This document shows, in pieces, positions 20,755-32,400 of a DNA stretch of 64,000 bases. The notes below the pieces were generated by a model that was given only the letters and a program-made list of their open reading frames with translations, had not been told where the DNA came from and ran no database searches. The stretch is from Litsea cubeba (taxonomy: Eukaryota; Streptophyta; Magnoliopsida; Laurales; Lauraceae). Position numbers and translations under genes: made by a program. The stretch spans positions 52,926,798 to 52,990,797 of the forward strand of contig CM022949.1 in NCBI GenBank assembly GCA_012931725.1, read 5' to 3'. Position 1 is the stretch's first letter, and each line of letters starts with the position of its first letter.

Positions 20755-21060
20755 CCAAAAGAAAGAAATTAGAAAGATTCTTTCCAAAAGAAAGATATCT
20801 TGAGAGATTTTCTCCCAAAAATCAATCTATGACGGATTCTTTCCCAAAAGAAAGATATCTTGAGATATCCTATCCCAAAATAAAGGGATCTTGAGAGATT
20901 TTCTCCTAAAATCAATCTATGACGGATTCTTTCCCAAAAGAAAGATATCTTGAGATATTCTATCCCAAAATAAAGAGATCATGAGAGATTCTCTCCAAGT
21001 AAAGATATTCTTGGATATTCTCTATCCAAATGAGATATTTTTGGATATTCTTTACAAAAA
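20755..21060 (+). repeat. GATATCTT/AGATATTC stem-loop repeats upstream of the antisense promoter
   Basis: Units of about 30 bp such as CCCAAAAGAAAGATATCTTGAG repeat several times. Many contain short palindromes (AAGATATCTT, AGAGATTCTCT). Copy B has the same region at about 42230-42480. They lie just upstream of the antisense TATA box and may be cis-regulatory; that is inference. Confidence 0.6.
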
Positions 21061-21363
21061 TGACACCATATGAGATCTAAGCCATTTCAAAAGCTTAAGG
21101 TCCCATGGGTTAGCCCATATGAGCCAGGTTTGACCACCTAGGCACACAAAAAAAAAAAAAAAAAAAGAGAAATAAATTTTGGGCTTTTAGTCAAAGAGAA
21201 ATCCCACTTACCAAGAGCATACAAAAATGGTTCCATGCCTCTTTTGAGTTGATTGGACCATACAAAAGAAAATTCCAAGCCCCATGAGCTTCCAAAAATC
21301 AAACCATCCAGCCTCATCTACCAAATTGAGCAAAATTCTTGAAATTGACATTCCATCAAACCA

Positions 21364-21600
21364 AAACCGGGTCCCCTAACTTGCCACATACAGCCTGTTA
21401 GGTTACAAGACCAAAACAAAAAACCAAAACCTGATCCCCTAACTTGCCACATACAGCCTGTTAGGTCACAAGATCAAAACCAAAATTGATCCCCCAACAT
21501 TCCACATACAGCTTGTTGGGTCACACGATCAAACCCGACCCCCTAACCTGCCATATATAGCCTGTTAGGTCACAAGGTCAAAACCCAAATCCACATCCCT
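21364..21600 (+). repeat. four ~55-bp repeats (CCCCTAACTTGCCACATACAGCCTGTTAGG)
   Basis: Units start near 21371, 21432, 21488 and 21536 and share CCCCTAACTTGCCACATA followed by GCCTGTTAGGTCACAAG. The words CCTAAC and GTTAGG within each unit can pair. Copy B has four units at 42777-42995. Confidence 0.75.
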
Positions 21601-21801
21601 GATGTCATCTTCAAAATTTTGCCTCGAGATGGTACGTGATCCCTTTCACTACCATAAAATTCCCCTGGAAGCTCAAAAGGCTACAAATACCAAAAAGAAA
21701 GATTGCTCAAAGACTCTTGGTCAAGTCACAGGCTCTCCTTAAAAAAAAATCTCTTCGAGGCACATCGACTACAAAAGTTAAGCAACTCGCCGCTGTACCT
21801 C

Positions 21802-21812
21802 GAGGGGGCATT
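21802..21812 (+). other. polypurine tract of Tat element A
   Basis: GAGGGGGCATT directly precedes the LTR start TGTTGACACC. The same tract precedes the copy B LTR at 53040-53050. Confidence 0.8.
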
Positions 21813-22545
21813 TGTTGACACCAAAAATGTCACTTTGCCTTTTCAAGATCCAAAGAGCTACATGAAGTCGCAACCTGCCATAAATAGGCAATGCTGCTTC
21901 CAAAAATCAAATCTTGTCAGAATCAAACAAAAACTGCAAGATTCATCCAGACAGCCAAAAGAGGAGTACACAAGAAGTTTCAAGCCATTTCAAGATCATT
22001 TGGCCTAACTTCGCTTCTCTGACAGCCAAATCAAGCCTCTCGGCGGTAAAGCTCTCCGGGACCATGGTTTCCAAGACAGAACCTATGGATCATCTTAAAA
22101 TGACTCCAATAGGTTCCCTGTCAAATTTCAAGTCAATCGGACATCGGTTGACCGCACGTCAAACCGCGACATCTTCATCGCGACAAAAAGCAAGTCTACA
22201 GGTGATAGGACCCCAAACGGCTTCAAAACTCAACAAAAAGCCTATGGTTGGTCTTATTTATTGCTCAGGAGGCTTCACACCAAATTTCAGGTCATTCCGA
22301 CATCGTTTGACCCAGTTTCAGCTTCTGACGGGAAATCGGCAGCTCTGCGCGACAAAGTCTTCGGCTTTCTCAGGAAATTGGAAACTTTGCAAAATAAAAT
22401 GCAAGGATTCTCATCAGGTTTCTTACAAAGAAATCAGGCCAATAAATGGTCAAAATGTCAAGGAAAAGTACAGAAGAAAAAAGAATCAGAAAAAAAGCAA
22501 AAACGGACGCAAAACGGGACCAGAAAGGGGGAAAACCCCCCAGGG

Positions 22546-22612
22546 TCGCAGACCCCTGCGACCCTGGGCCAGGGTCGCCGGCGACCATGGACCCCGGGGT
22601 CGCCGGGAAAGC
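22546..22612 (+). other. GC-rich inverted repeats in the Tat LTR
   Basis: The arms AGGGTCGCAG and CTGCGACCCT flank a four-base loop. GGGTCGCCGGCGACC and a second GGGTCGCCGGG follow. A shorter version remains in copy B near 54071-54108. It lies about 0.7 kb upstream of the LTR TATA box. Confidence 0.55.
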
Positions 22613-23268
22613 CCCGGAACCCCGGTGTTTTCGCCGTTTTTTCGCGATTCGAGGAGCCCAGACTCTGGTACTTTCCAAAATTCATGCTTTTGAGACACCA
22701 AGTCCTCTGATATCCGTTCCAAAACACGGGTAAAACATCAAGAGTATCGAAGACAGTATTGATCGCCACCCGGTCAACCAAAAAAAAGTGTGCTTTCCCA
22801 CCCGACCGATCGAGAAATCGACAGGACAGATGGCACCGACCCGCTGTTGGCAACAAACACCTGAAATTACATGGTCATCTGATGTCGATCTACATGAAGA
22901 TCCATCGATGATCATCGACAGAAGAATTCCAAAAGACGTGGCACGGCCCGCGACTCTTCAGCTGCTCGGTGACCACTTAATGCGATTAATTGACTAACTT
23001 TATTACAGTCATTAATCCATTTCTTTGGACGGCCCAATCAGAAGCAAGCATTTGGGAGTTACAAGTCAAGAAATTCATGGCATTTAACCCATGAAACTCC
23101 TCCCATCATGGCGATTAAAGGCGATTAAATGCCCTCAATCTCCTCCGGCCAATCAGAAGCCAAGAAAAAGGAGTTACAAAATAAACAATTCAATTTTGTA
23201 ACTCCTCCCATTATGCGGCTTAATGACATTAAAAGCCCATAAACTCTCCTAAATGGCTACCAAGAGCC

Positions 23269-23276
23269 TATAAATA
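23269..23276 (+). promoter_or_regulatory. TATA box of the Tat LTR (copy A)
   Basis: TATAAATA in the context GAGCCTATAAATAGGAGAGC. Copy C has the same box at 61550-61557; in copy B it reads TATGAATA. Confidence 0.65.
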
Positions 23277-23414
23277 GGAGAGCACTCCAAAGGAATCCAG
23301 ATCGGAGAAACACACAACAAACATCAGACACCAGTCAGAAATCCAGAGAAAAGAAAAAGAGAGAAAACTCTGCGGAAGTTCTACACCGGCCACCGCAACA
23401 AGGTGATAAAAGTC

Positions 23415-23441
23415 CCTTGGGGGGTACCCCCCCCCCCAAGG
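23415..23441 (+). other. CCTTGGGGGG-TA-CCCCCC..AAGG palindrome in the Tat LTR
   Basis: A nearly perfect palindrome with a KpnI-like centre lies about 145 bp after the TATA box, so probably within transcribed R/U5. Copy B retains it at 54928-54953; copy C has lost the right half. Confidence 0.6.
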
Positions 23442-23592
23442 TCCTTGCCTTCTCCTCCTGCCTCCAATGGCTTAGATGTGGCTTTTCAGCCCGTCTACTC
23501 GGTTTTTTATTGGACATAGGACCTTCCTTTGGTCTTTGTCTTCTAAAAACCCGAGGTTATAGCCAAGCCAAGCGAATCAAATAGCATCCTCT

Positions 23593-23597
23593 GTTCT
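23593..23597. repeat. target-site duplication of long-LTR copy 1
   Basis: GTTCT before the 5' LTR is repeated at 33332-33336. The flanks rejoin into the uninterrupted Tat LTR sequence CTCTGTTCTCATCTGC seen at 55089 and 61850. Confidence 0.95.
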
Positions 23598-24097
23598 TGT
23601 AAGATCCCGACCCCGATCCTTTTGTTTAGCATTGTTTTAATCGTGGTTTAACTTTTTAAGTGAGATTTGATTTAGTTTGACCGCGTATTTGAGTTTGACC
23701 GGATTTTTCCTTGCCTTGGAGATTTTTAAAGACCGTTGACTTTGGTTTGACCCGGTCCTTATGATTTGTATTTTTATGGGAAATTACTTCGGATTTCTAA
23801 AAATTCGGGATTTGGAGTATTTCGACCCATTTTACGAAGTTTAACAACTTTCATATTTTAACCATTTTGATTTGATGATCAGAAAATGCGTTTTTCGAGA
23901 AAAAGGGCAAAACTGACTTTTCACCCTAAATCTGTCCATGAATTTCGAAAATTCCAGAAATTGGGGAAATTATACTTTTTGGAAAGTAGAAATTTCGCCG
24001 ATCGTTTTTCTCTTCTTCGTCGTTTTCATTCGGGACCCGCAAACCTTAGTTTCAGCTTTAGTAAGCTTGGGGCCCATGGGGCCCAGCCCATTTTCTC

Positions 24098-24104
24098 TAT
24101 AAAA
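24098..24104 (+). promoter_or_regulatory. TATA box of long-LTR copy 1
   Basis: TATAAAA preceded by a GGGGCCCATGGGGCCC near-palindrome. It is conserved at 29972-29978 in the 3' LTR and on the minus strand at 46608-46614 and 52489-52495 in copy 2. Confidence 0.6.
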
Positions 24105-24972
24105 CCCATGGACCTCTCTTGTCTCCCCCATTCTTTCTCTCATTTCCTGCAACAAAGAGGGATTAGGGTTTCTCCCAGCCCCCTTTCTCTCTCCTCATGT
24201 ATCCCTCCTCCCTTGATGCTAAATGGAGATTTGAGCTCCTCTTCTTCTTCCCCATCTTCCTAGCTTCCCCTAGACACCATTTTTGAGATGATTGAGCTAG
24301 AGAAGACCCCTCATCCAAGCCTCTCTTCTTTGTTAGGACTTCTCAAGGTTAGCAATGGTTTTCATTTCTTTAAATCTTTGTTTTCCTTCTCATTTGGAGT
24401 GTTTTAATCATTCATGCAATGGGTTTTCATGGAATTTCGGAAATGGATTTGTTTTCTAGGGTTTTTCCATGAGCTATTTGGGGGTTTTATGATTTTAAAG
24501 CTTGAGGCCATTAGAGGACTTTCATAGAGTGTCTTCATCTTCTCTTGACTCAAGGCAAGTGAATTCTACAACTAATATGATGATGTGTCTTATTTGATTT
24601 CATGTCATGGCTTTTCTTCATTATGTTCTAACCCTTTGTGATTTATGGATTCACAACTAATGTATGTTAATATCCACATATGCTATTTTCTTATGATGTA
24701 TTGGGAGTTTGGTTTCATTTTAGTCACTTTGATAATTTGATTTCTTTGTATTAATGGTGTTGTGTTCTAAGTTGGGAAAAACTTTGATCTTTGAAAAAAG
24801 CTTGTGTTTGATCAATTTGATAGGTTTATGGATGGTGTTTGATGAGTTTGGAAGGTCAAGGAAGGGCCCAACAAATTATGGAAATTAGTATGAAAGAAAG
24901 GAATCAAAGGAATCAAAGAAAAATCAAGAAAAAATGCAAGAAGAAGACTCGGGCTGGACTGGGCAGGCCCAG

Positions 24973-25085
24973 TCCGCTCGAGCGACCCAGTGGGTCGCTC
25001 GAGCGGACCAGGCACTGTCTGGGTCCGCTCGAGCGACCCAGCTTCTGTCTGGGTCCGCTCGAGCGGGCCTGGGTCCGCTCGAGCG
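24973..25085 (+). other. CGCTCGAGCG palindrome cluster in the long LTR
   Basis: Five CGCTCGAGCG palindromes occur at 24975, 24996, 25026, 25056 and 25076. The first two form a 35-base palindrome with 17-bp arms (24973-25007, centre G24990). The 3' LTR repeats this at 30849-30960. Copy 2 has six palindromes at 45588-45720 and again at 51470-51603. In RNA the region would fold into a strong hairpin about 870 bases after the presumed transcription start. Confidence 0.7.
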
Positions 25086-25139
25086 AGCCCAGCTCGGTCT
25101 GGGCTCGGGTCTGGGCCTGTTTTGGGGGATTTTGTGGGC

Positions 25140-25640
25140 CAGTTTGTGGGGCTTCCTTGGGCTTTCTACAAGTCAGTTTTTGGGCCTGTTCAAGTCAGTT
25201 TTGGGCTGTTTAAAAATCTGTTTGTGGGCTTGATTCAAATCAGTTTGGGCTGTTTAAAAATCTGTTTGTGGGCTTGATTAAAATCAGTTTGGGCTGTTTA
25301 AAAATCTGTTTGTGGGCTTGATTAAAATCAGTTTTTGGGCTGTTTAAAAATCAGTTTGTGGGCCTGATTCAAATCAGTTTTGGGTCGTTTTTAAGATCAG
25401 TTGTGGACTGTTTTAAGACTTGTTTTGTGGGCAATTCAAGTTCAGTTTTGGGTTGTTTTAAACATATGTTTTATGAGCCATTCAAAGATTAGTTTGGACT
25501 GATTTTCAAGATTTGTTTTATGAGCCATTCAAGGTTTAGTTTTGAACTATTTTGAAACTTGGTTCGTGGGCCTGTTCAAGGTCAGTTTTGGGATTGCTAT
25601 TAAGGATTGTTTTGGGCTCAGTTTAAGGCCAACTATAGGC
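25140..25640 (+). repeat. ~45-bp tandem repeat within the long LTR
   Basis: Units alternate GGGCTGTTTAAAAATC with GTTTGTGGGCTTGATT and AAATCAGTTT, at least six times, with decay toward the right. The equivalent in copy 2 is built from a related unit with GGGCCAATCAATGTTTAAC, so each subfamily amplified its own variant. Confidence 0.75.
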
Positions 25641-27459
25641 CTGTTTTAAAGAGTTTGGGATTTTCTTGTGACACTTGGAAAGTTTGTGAAATGGGAATGG
25701 GACCAATGAGAGAATGAAAGTATGTAAAATTATCCGGGAATCGTCTGAGTCTCAATGCGCACTTTATCATTTAAATATTATGGATTTTCATTGGCATCAA
25801 ACGCGCTCTTTACTAATCAATGTTTAAATGATAGTTGTGCATTGAGATGGTTCCTTGGTAAGTCATTAAGTCATCCTACATAATTCCATTCCATTTCAAG
25901 TCAGATTATGTATTTGTATTTGTATTTTGTATTTGCATTCTTTGGTGAACTAATTTAAATAGCATCGATGATTTGTTATAAAATCATGTGTCTTCCCATG
26001 TTCGAAAGGGTTGCTCGTATGATTTTATACAAATCATCTCGATGCGTATTTGAACGGTTTACCCGAGTTATTCGTATGTTTTCTCCGATTCGATTTGAAA
26101 AGAGATTTGGAGTATGTTTGTCACATTCGGGATTTCTTCGATGAGACCATTATTTGTTAAGATTAGTATTTTGAAAACAAACCCCGAGGCAAGACGGGGC
26201 CAGAGCTAGGTGGTGTGAGCCCCTGAGCCAAAGGGATTAGTATTATGTTAGATTTGTATCTGGTTGAGTTTGAAAACTAAAGGCACCACTAGGCTTAGGT
26301 CACCTTGTCGGGCTGATCACCCGGCTTGGGATCTTTACTCTGTCCGCCAGCTGCAGCTTGGATTCTGTCTGTACCGACCATGGCAACGGTAATTATCTGC
26401 CGGTCCCATTTGTATGGCTACGGTTCTGATACTTTTGATTTGCCGGTCCCATTTTTATGGCTACGGTTCTGATCCTTTGTTTGGTACCACGTTCAGTGGC
26501 TACGCTTTGTTTGCTCTTATTACTTCGGTAATAGGAGGATTTAGCTATTTGTGGTCGCCTAGGTTTTATCCGTATATTACTTTAGTTTATGATTATTGTC
26601 GGTTATGCTTTCTATGCTTTGATTTGTTTAATGTTTACGATATCGACCTTTATCGTATTGTTTCTACTATTCAGTTTTTAAATGTATTTCCAATTATTAA
26701 ATGCTTTGCTTAGGTGGTTGTCTTTTCGAGACATTTATGCTTTAGAGACTGTTCGTTTATTGCTTTGATATTCATGTTCGGTCTTTCGATCGTCTTATCG
26801 TGATTTATTGTTATTATTGGTTACACTTCTTATTCGGTTTTACGAGGATTTCGTCTGGTTTTATGTACGTTCTTTTATCTCATATTATTTGTTTATTTGC
26901 TTGCCAGACCGTCGTGTCTGACCCCTTTTGTTTGGTGCCAGTTTTCTTCTCTTCTGTTTGCAGGTGTTTGATCAGAGGAGGCGGTGGGACCGCCGGTCTG
27001 ACGTGAGAGGCTGCCGTTGATATCAATTAGATGTCAAGTATGGCACCGGAGTCCGTATCTAATATTGAGGGTAGTATTCTGTCTAGTTGGATATTTTTGT
27101 ACGGCTTTATTAGCCTTTTTATTGGGTTGTAATTAAGACACTTGTTAATTCAAATTTGAATATGGGAAATAATAGATTTGTTACTACCAGCTCAGTGTAT
27201 TGTGATTTATGATTTATGCCAGACTGTTTATGATGGCTTTATGACATTGGTTGCGTACGACACGGAACCCGATGGCCACGGATTCCGAGTCGTAACACCT
27301 TGGTTAGCTTCCGCGAAAAATACACTCTGATTATGTTGGGATGTGATTATCCTCATTCACGCGGATCTTGGGAACTATACAAAAAGTTTCAAATTATTCC
27401 AAAATTTCGCACCCCGAGATCGGTTCGCTGCAGGTCCCGGTTTCGGGGCGTGACAGGTT

Positions 27460-27471
27460 TGGTATCAGAGC
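27460..27471 (+). other. primer-binding site of long-LTR copy 1
   Basis: TGGTATCAGAGC lies four bases after the LTR end and matches plant initiator tRNA-Met. Confidence 0.9.
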
Positions 27472-29459
27472 TGGTCAGTTTCTAGGAAATAAAATACTCT
27501 AGAGACATTAAGACGTGTGGTGAGGACTCGTTAGATTGTGTCGATTTGTTTTCTCGTGTCCTTGTTTCTTTGGATTTTAGTCGGCTTTTCTTTCAGTTCG
27601 GGAGATTTTGCTCGTCTTTTCTTTTAGTTCTGTTGTTAGGAGATTTGGACGGCCAAATTTCCTCCTTAGTAGTGGAGAATTTAAAATCTCCATACTCTTT
27701 TTCAGTGTCTTTTATCTTTGCTTGTGTCGGAGACTGAGAACCTCGTGGATTTAGTATGTGTTTTCGGAGAACATCAGCAGACCTTCAACCTTCAGCGTCT
27801 TCATTGTGGTTAGTAAGAGAAGACATGTGCAGTTGCCCGTCAGAGTTGGACTCGAGCAGTAGTTGAAGAACCCCTTTCAGCTAATCAAGGATCGTCATGC
27901 AGCGTACCAAGGTGAGTAAATGTGGAATTTTGGGGGAACTCAGACCATCTTTTCAAGATGAAGGACTGCAAGAGGCATGTTACCTGTGGATTTTTATGAA
28001 GGGAGAAGTGACCTTAGTTAGTAAGGTTGGAAACTAGTGCTAGAAACTCAAGGATTTCCCGGATTCAATGAGCCTCGTCATAGTTCTGGTTGAGAATTTC
28101 TGTAACTTGCAGCTTAGCCGGTGTAGTTGATTCAGCAAGGGAGTACCTCGGTGGTTTGAATGTCCATTTCTTATTTAAAATGATTTTTCTTGATGTTTTC
28201 ATCTTTGATATGTTTTCATTGATATCTATGGTTTATCCTTGTAATGTTTAAAAATGGATTTATGTTTCTTCTTTAAGGCTTACTTTGAAATAAACTATGT
28301 TATATACTCTTTTCATGAGTCACATGATCTTGTTTTCAAGATTGGTCTTTAAAAGCATGTAACTCAAAATTGTGTTTCTTTCTCAAAGAGTAGTGTGAGA
28401 TTTCTATTTCATTGAGTTGTTTTCTTTGGCTATGTAAAATGAAATTTCTTAAAGGTTTTCGTGTTTAGATTTTATGTAGATTTCCTACATTTGTTTAACG
28501 CTCAACTTTATTTAGGTTTTCGCAAGATTTTTATAAACAAATGAGTTAGTTTTCAATAAGGTTTAGTGTTTAATTAACACTCAGATTTCAACAAAGTTTA
28601 ATGTATAGTCATACTATATGAATTTGATTTATTTTTAAAAATTCTAATTTGAAACTGTTGAGTATTTCAATGATTTGTTGGGCTGTGAAAATATGAATTT
28701 CAAATGAATAATGTTGTTTCATGTTCAAAACTTTGGAAAACCTCATTTATTAAGTTTTATTTGATAATTTGGGAGTTCAGCTTCTACTGTGTTTTAAAGT
28801 GATCAAAATTTAACTAAGTAATAGTTTTAGTCCCTATGTTTAAGATTTTACGAGTTGTTTTGCATCGAATGGATGAGTTGTAGTAGCCTTTGGTTGGAGT
28901 TCGGAGGTGTATGAAGTGAAGGGATGATGAATGTCCGGATGTGTATTAGTTCAGTTGAGGACAAAGTTGGGTCTACGAGAGGATCAACATCATTCAAGAC
29001 AGGGATCGAAAGTTTCAGATGTCGATGGTGGAAGACTTGAAGAATGAGATCTGAAGAGGCAAGCGTCAAGAGCACCGTGTACAGCTTTGAAGGACTTAAG
29101 GCACAGGATTCCAAGTGATAGAAAGAGATAGAACTCATAGTTTCTTGAACCATCAGTGACTGACGAATTAAGTGGAAGAATTGATCCGGTGCGAGAACGA
29201 CAGATGACACCAAGGATGATTGGATGAATTGTTGGGCACCAGTTTGGTCAGAGAAGTTTGTTTCCGAGCAGATATGTAGAACAGTGTGAAGCCTTCAACC
29301 GAATCAGAATGTGGTCGACCGTGCATCTCACCGTCAGGTTTGGTCAGAGGTTGTCTCTCAGTCACCGAGGTCTAGCATAGGGTGTCAGTGTTTTCGTTTG
29401 TCTTTTTGGGTTTTCGATTTCGACTTGGTTTAAGCCATTTGGAGGACCAAATGGATTCT
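27472..29459 (+). other. non-coding core of long-LTR copy 1
   Basis: About 2 kb without a credible gene; the longest open stretch is about 120 codons on the minus strand with no family resemblance. The sequence is shared, in opposite orientation, with copy 2 (47132-49046). It may hold packaging signals, but nothing specific is visible. Confidence 0.7.
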
Positions 29460-29472
29460 AAGGGGGGGAGGA
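29460..29472 (+). other. polypurine tract of long-LTR copy 1
   Basis: AAGGGGGGGAGGA directly before the 3' LTR start. Confidence 0.85.
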
Positions 29473-32400
29473 TGTAAGATCCCGACCCCGATCCTTTTGT
29501 TTAGCATTGTTTTAATCGTGGTTTAACTTTTTAAGCGAGATTTGATTTAGTTTGACCGCGTATTTGAGTTTGACCGGATTTTTCCTTGCCTTGGAGATTT
29601 TAAAGACCGTTGACTTTGGTTTGACCCGGTCCTTATGATTTGTATTTTTATGGGAAATTACTTCGGATTTCTAAAAATTCGGGATTTGGAGTATTTCGAC
29701 CCATTTTACGAAGTTTAACAACTTTCATATTTTAACCATTTTGATTTGATGATCAGAAAATGCGTTTTTCGAGAAAAAGGGCAAAACTGACTTTTCACCC
29801 TAAATCTGTCCATGAATTTCGAAAATTCCAGAAATTGGGGAAATTATACTTTTTGGAAAGTAGAAATTTCGCCGATCGTTTTTCTCTTCTTCGTCGTTTT
29901 CATTCGGGACCCGCAAACCTTAGTTTCAGCTTTAGTAAGCTTGGGGCCCATGGGGCCCAGCCCATTTTCTCTATAAAACCCATGGACCTCTCTTGTCTCC
30001 CCCATTCTTTCTCTCATTTCCTGCAACAAAGAGGGATTAGGGTTTCTCCCAGCCCCCTTTCTCTCTCCTCATGTATCCCTCCTCCCTTGATGCTAAATGG
30101 AGATTTGAGCTCCTCTTCTTCTTCCCCATCTTCCTAGCTTCCCCTAGACACCATTTTTGAGATGATTGAGCTAGAGAAGACCCCTCATCCAAGCCTCTCT
30201 TCTTTGTTAGGACTTCTCAAGGTTAGCAATGGTTTTCATTTCTTTAAATCTTTGTTTTCCTTCTCATTTGGAGTGTTTTAATCATTCATGCAATGGGTTT
30301 TCATGGAATTTCGGAAATGGATTTGTTTTCTAGGGTTTTTCCATGAGCTATTTGGGGGTTTTATGATTTTAAAGCTTGAGGCCATTAGAGGACTTTCATA
30401 GAGTGTCTTCATCTTCTCTTGACTCAAGGCAAGTGAATTCTACAACTAATATGATGATGTGTCTTATTTGATTTCATGTCATGGCTTTTCTTCATTATGT
30501 TCTAACCCTTTGTGATTTATGGATTCACAACTAATGTATGTTAATATCCACATATGCTATTTTCTTATGATGTATTGGGAGTTTGGTTTCATTTTAGTCA
30601 CTTTGATAATTTGATTTCTTTGTATTAATGGTGTTGTGTTCTAAGTTTGGGAAAAACTTTGATCTTTGAAAAAAGCTTGTGTTTGATCAATTTGATAGGT
30701 TTATGGATGGTGTTTGATGAGTTTGGAAGGTCAAGGAAGGGCCCAACAAATTATGGAAATTAGTATGAAAGAAAGGAATCAAAGGAATCAAAGAAAAATC
30801 AAGAAAAAAATGCAAGAAGAAGACTCGGGCTGGACTGGGCAGGCCCAGTCCGCTCGAGCGACCCAGTGGGTCGCTCGAGCGGACCAGGCACTGTCTGGGT
30901 CCGCTCGAGCGACCCAGCTTCTGTCTGGGTCCGCTCGAGCGGGCCTGGGTCCGCTCGAGCGAGCCCAGCTCGGTCTGGGCTCGGGTCTGGGCCTGTTTTG
31001 GGGGATTTTGTGGGCCAGTTTGTGGGGCTTCCTTGGGCTTTCTACAAGTCAGTTTTTGGGCCTGTTCAAGTCAGTTTTGGGCTGTTTAAAAATCTGTTTG
31101 TGGGCTTGATTCAAATCAGTTTGGGCTGTTAAAAAAATCTGTTTGTGGGCTTGATTAAAATCAGTTTGGGCTGTTTAAAAATCTGTTTGTGGGCTTGATT
31201 AAAATCAGTTTTTGGGCTGTTTAAAAATCAGTTTGTGGGCCTGATTCAAATCAGTTTTGGGTCGTTTTTAAGATCAGTTGTGGACTGTTTTAAGACTTGT
31301 TTTGTGGGCAATTCAAGTTCAGTTTTGGGTTGTTTTAAACATATGTTTTATGAGCCATTCAAAGATTAGTTTGGACTGATTTTCAAGATTTGTTTTATGA
31401 GCCATTCAAGGTTTAGTTTTGAACTATTTTGAAACTTGGTTCGTGGGCCTGTTCAAGGTCAGTTTTGGGATTGCTATTAAGGATTGTTTTGGGCTCAGTT
31501 TAAGGCCAACTATAGGCCTGTTTTAAAGAGTTTGGGATTTTCTTGTGACACTTGGAAAGTTTGTGAAATGGGAATGGACCAATGAGAGAATGAAAGTATG
31601 TAAAATTATCCGGGAATCGTCTGAGTCTCAATGCGCACTTTATCATTTAAATATTATGGATTTTCATTGGCATCAAACGCGCTCTTTACTAATCAATGTT
31701 TAAATGATAGTTGTGCATTGAGATGGTTCCTTGGTAAGTCATTAAGTCATCCTACATAATTCCATTCCATTTCAAGTCAGATTATGTATTTGTATTTGTA
31801 TTTTGTATTTGCATTCTTTGGTGAACTAATTTAAATAGCATCGATGATTTGTTATAAAATCATGTGTCTTCCCATGTTCGAAAGGGTTGCTCGTATGATT
31901 TTATACAAATCATCTCGATGCGTATTTGAACGGTTTACCCGAGTTATTCGTATGTTTTCTCCGATTCGATTTGAAAAGAGATTTGGAGTATGTTTGTCAC
32001 ATTCGGGATTTCTTCGATGAGACCATTATTTGTTAAGATTAGTATTTTGAAAACAAACCCCGAGGCAAGACGGGGCCAGAGCTAGGTGGTGTGAGCCCCT
32101 GAGCCAAAGGGATTAGTATTATGTTAGATTTGTATCTGGTTGAGTTTGAAAACTAAAGGCACCACTAGGCTTAGGTCACCTTGTCGGGCTGATCACCCGG
32201 CTTGGGATCTTTACTCTGTCCGCCAGCTGCAGCTTGGATTCTGTCTGTACCGACCATGGCAACGGTAATTATCTGCCGGTCCCATTTGTATGGCTACGGT
32301 TCTGATACTTTTGATTTGCCGGTCCCATTTTTATGGCTACGGTTCTGATCCTTTGTTTGGTACCACGTTCAGTGGCTACGCTTTGTTTGCTCTTATTACT

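Larger units (their letters stand above)
21813..23597 (+). repeat. 3' LTR of Tat element A, first part (interrupted)
   Basis: The LTR starts TGTTGACACC and is cut at 23597 by the long-LTR element, continuing at 33332. The complete LTR would be about 2.31 kb once the insertion and one target copy are removed. It contains GC-rich inverted repeats near 22546-22610, a TATA box at 23269 and a G/C palindrome at 23415. It is about 250 bp shorter than the copy B LTR, mainly because it has fewer internal modules around 22010-22080. Confidence 0.88.
23598..27455 (+). repeat. 5' LTR of long-LTR element copy 1
   Basis: This 3,858-bp repeat has a TATA box at 24098-24104 in the context CTCTATAAAACCC. Downstream are a cluster of CGCTCGAGCG palindromes (24975-25085) and a run of GGGCTGTTTAAAAATC-type repeats (25140-25640). 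ORFs inside it are shadows; they are repeated in every LTR copy and match no family I recognise. Confidence 0.93.

Noticed and set aside
20145..20818. Long Phe/Leu-rich or Lys-rich ORFs (also 41595-42328)
   Set aside because: They are homopolymer A/T runs in intron 1 and the leader of the antisense gene read as codons. They differ in frame between copies and have no protein-like composition.
24839..25277. Overlapping ORFs across the CGCTCGAGCG cluster (also 30714-31132, 45479-45901, 51359-51784)
   Set aside because: Several frames are open at once because the palindromes and repeats lack stops. The peptides are repeats of RSSGPG- or ARATQ-like words.
26414..26713. Repeated ~99-codon ORF in the long LTRs (also 32290-32589 and, on the minus strand, 49809-50108)
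   Set aside because: Its conservation follows from LTR identity. It is shortened in one LTR (43956-44222), has no domain or start context, and matches nothing I recognise.
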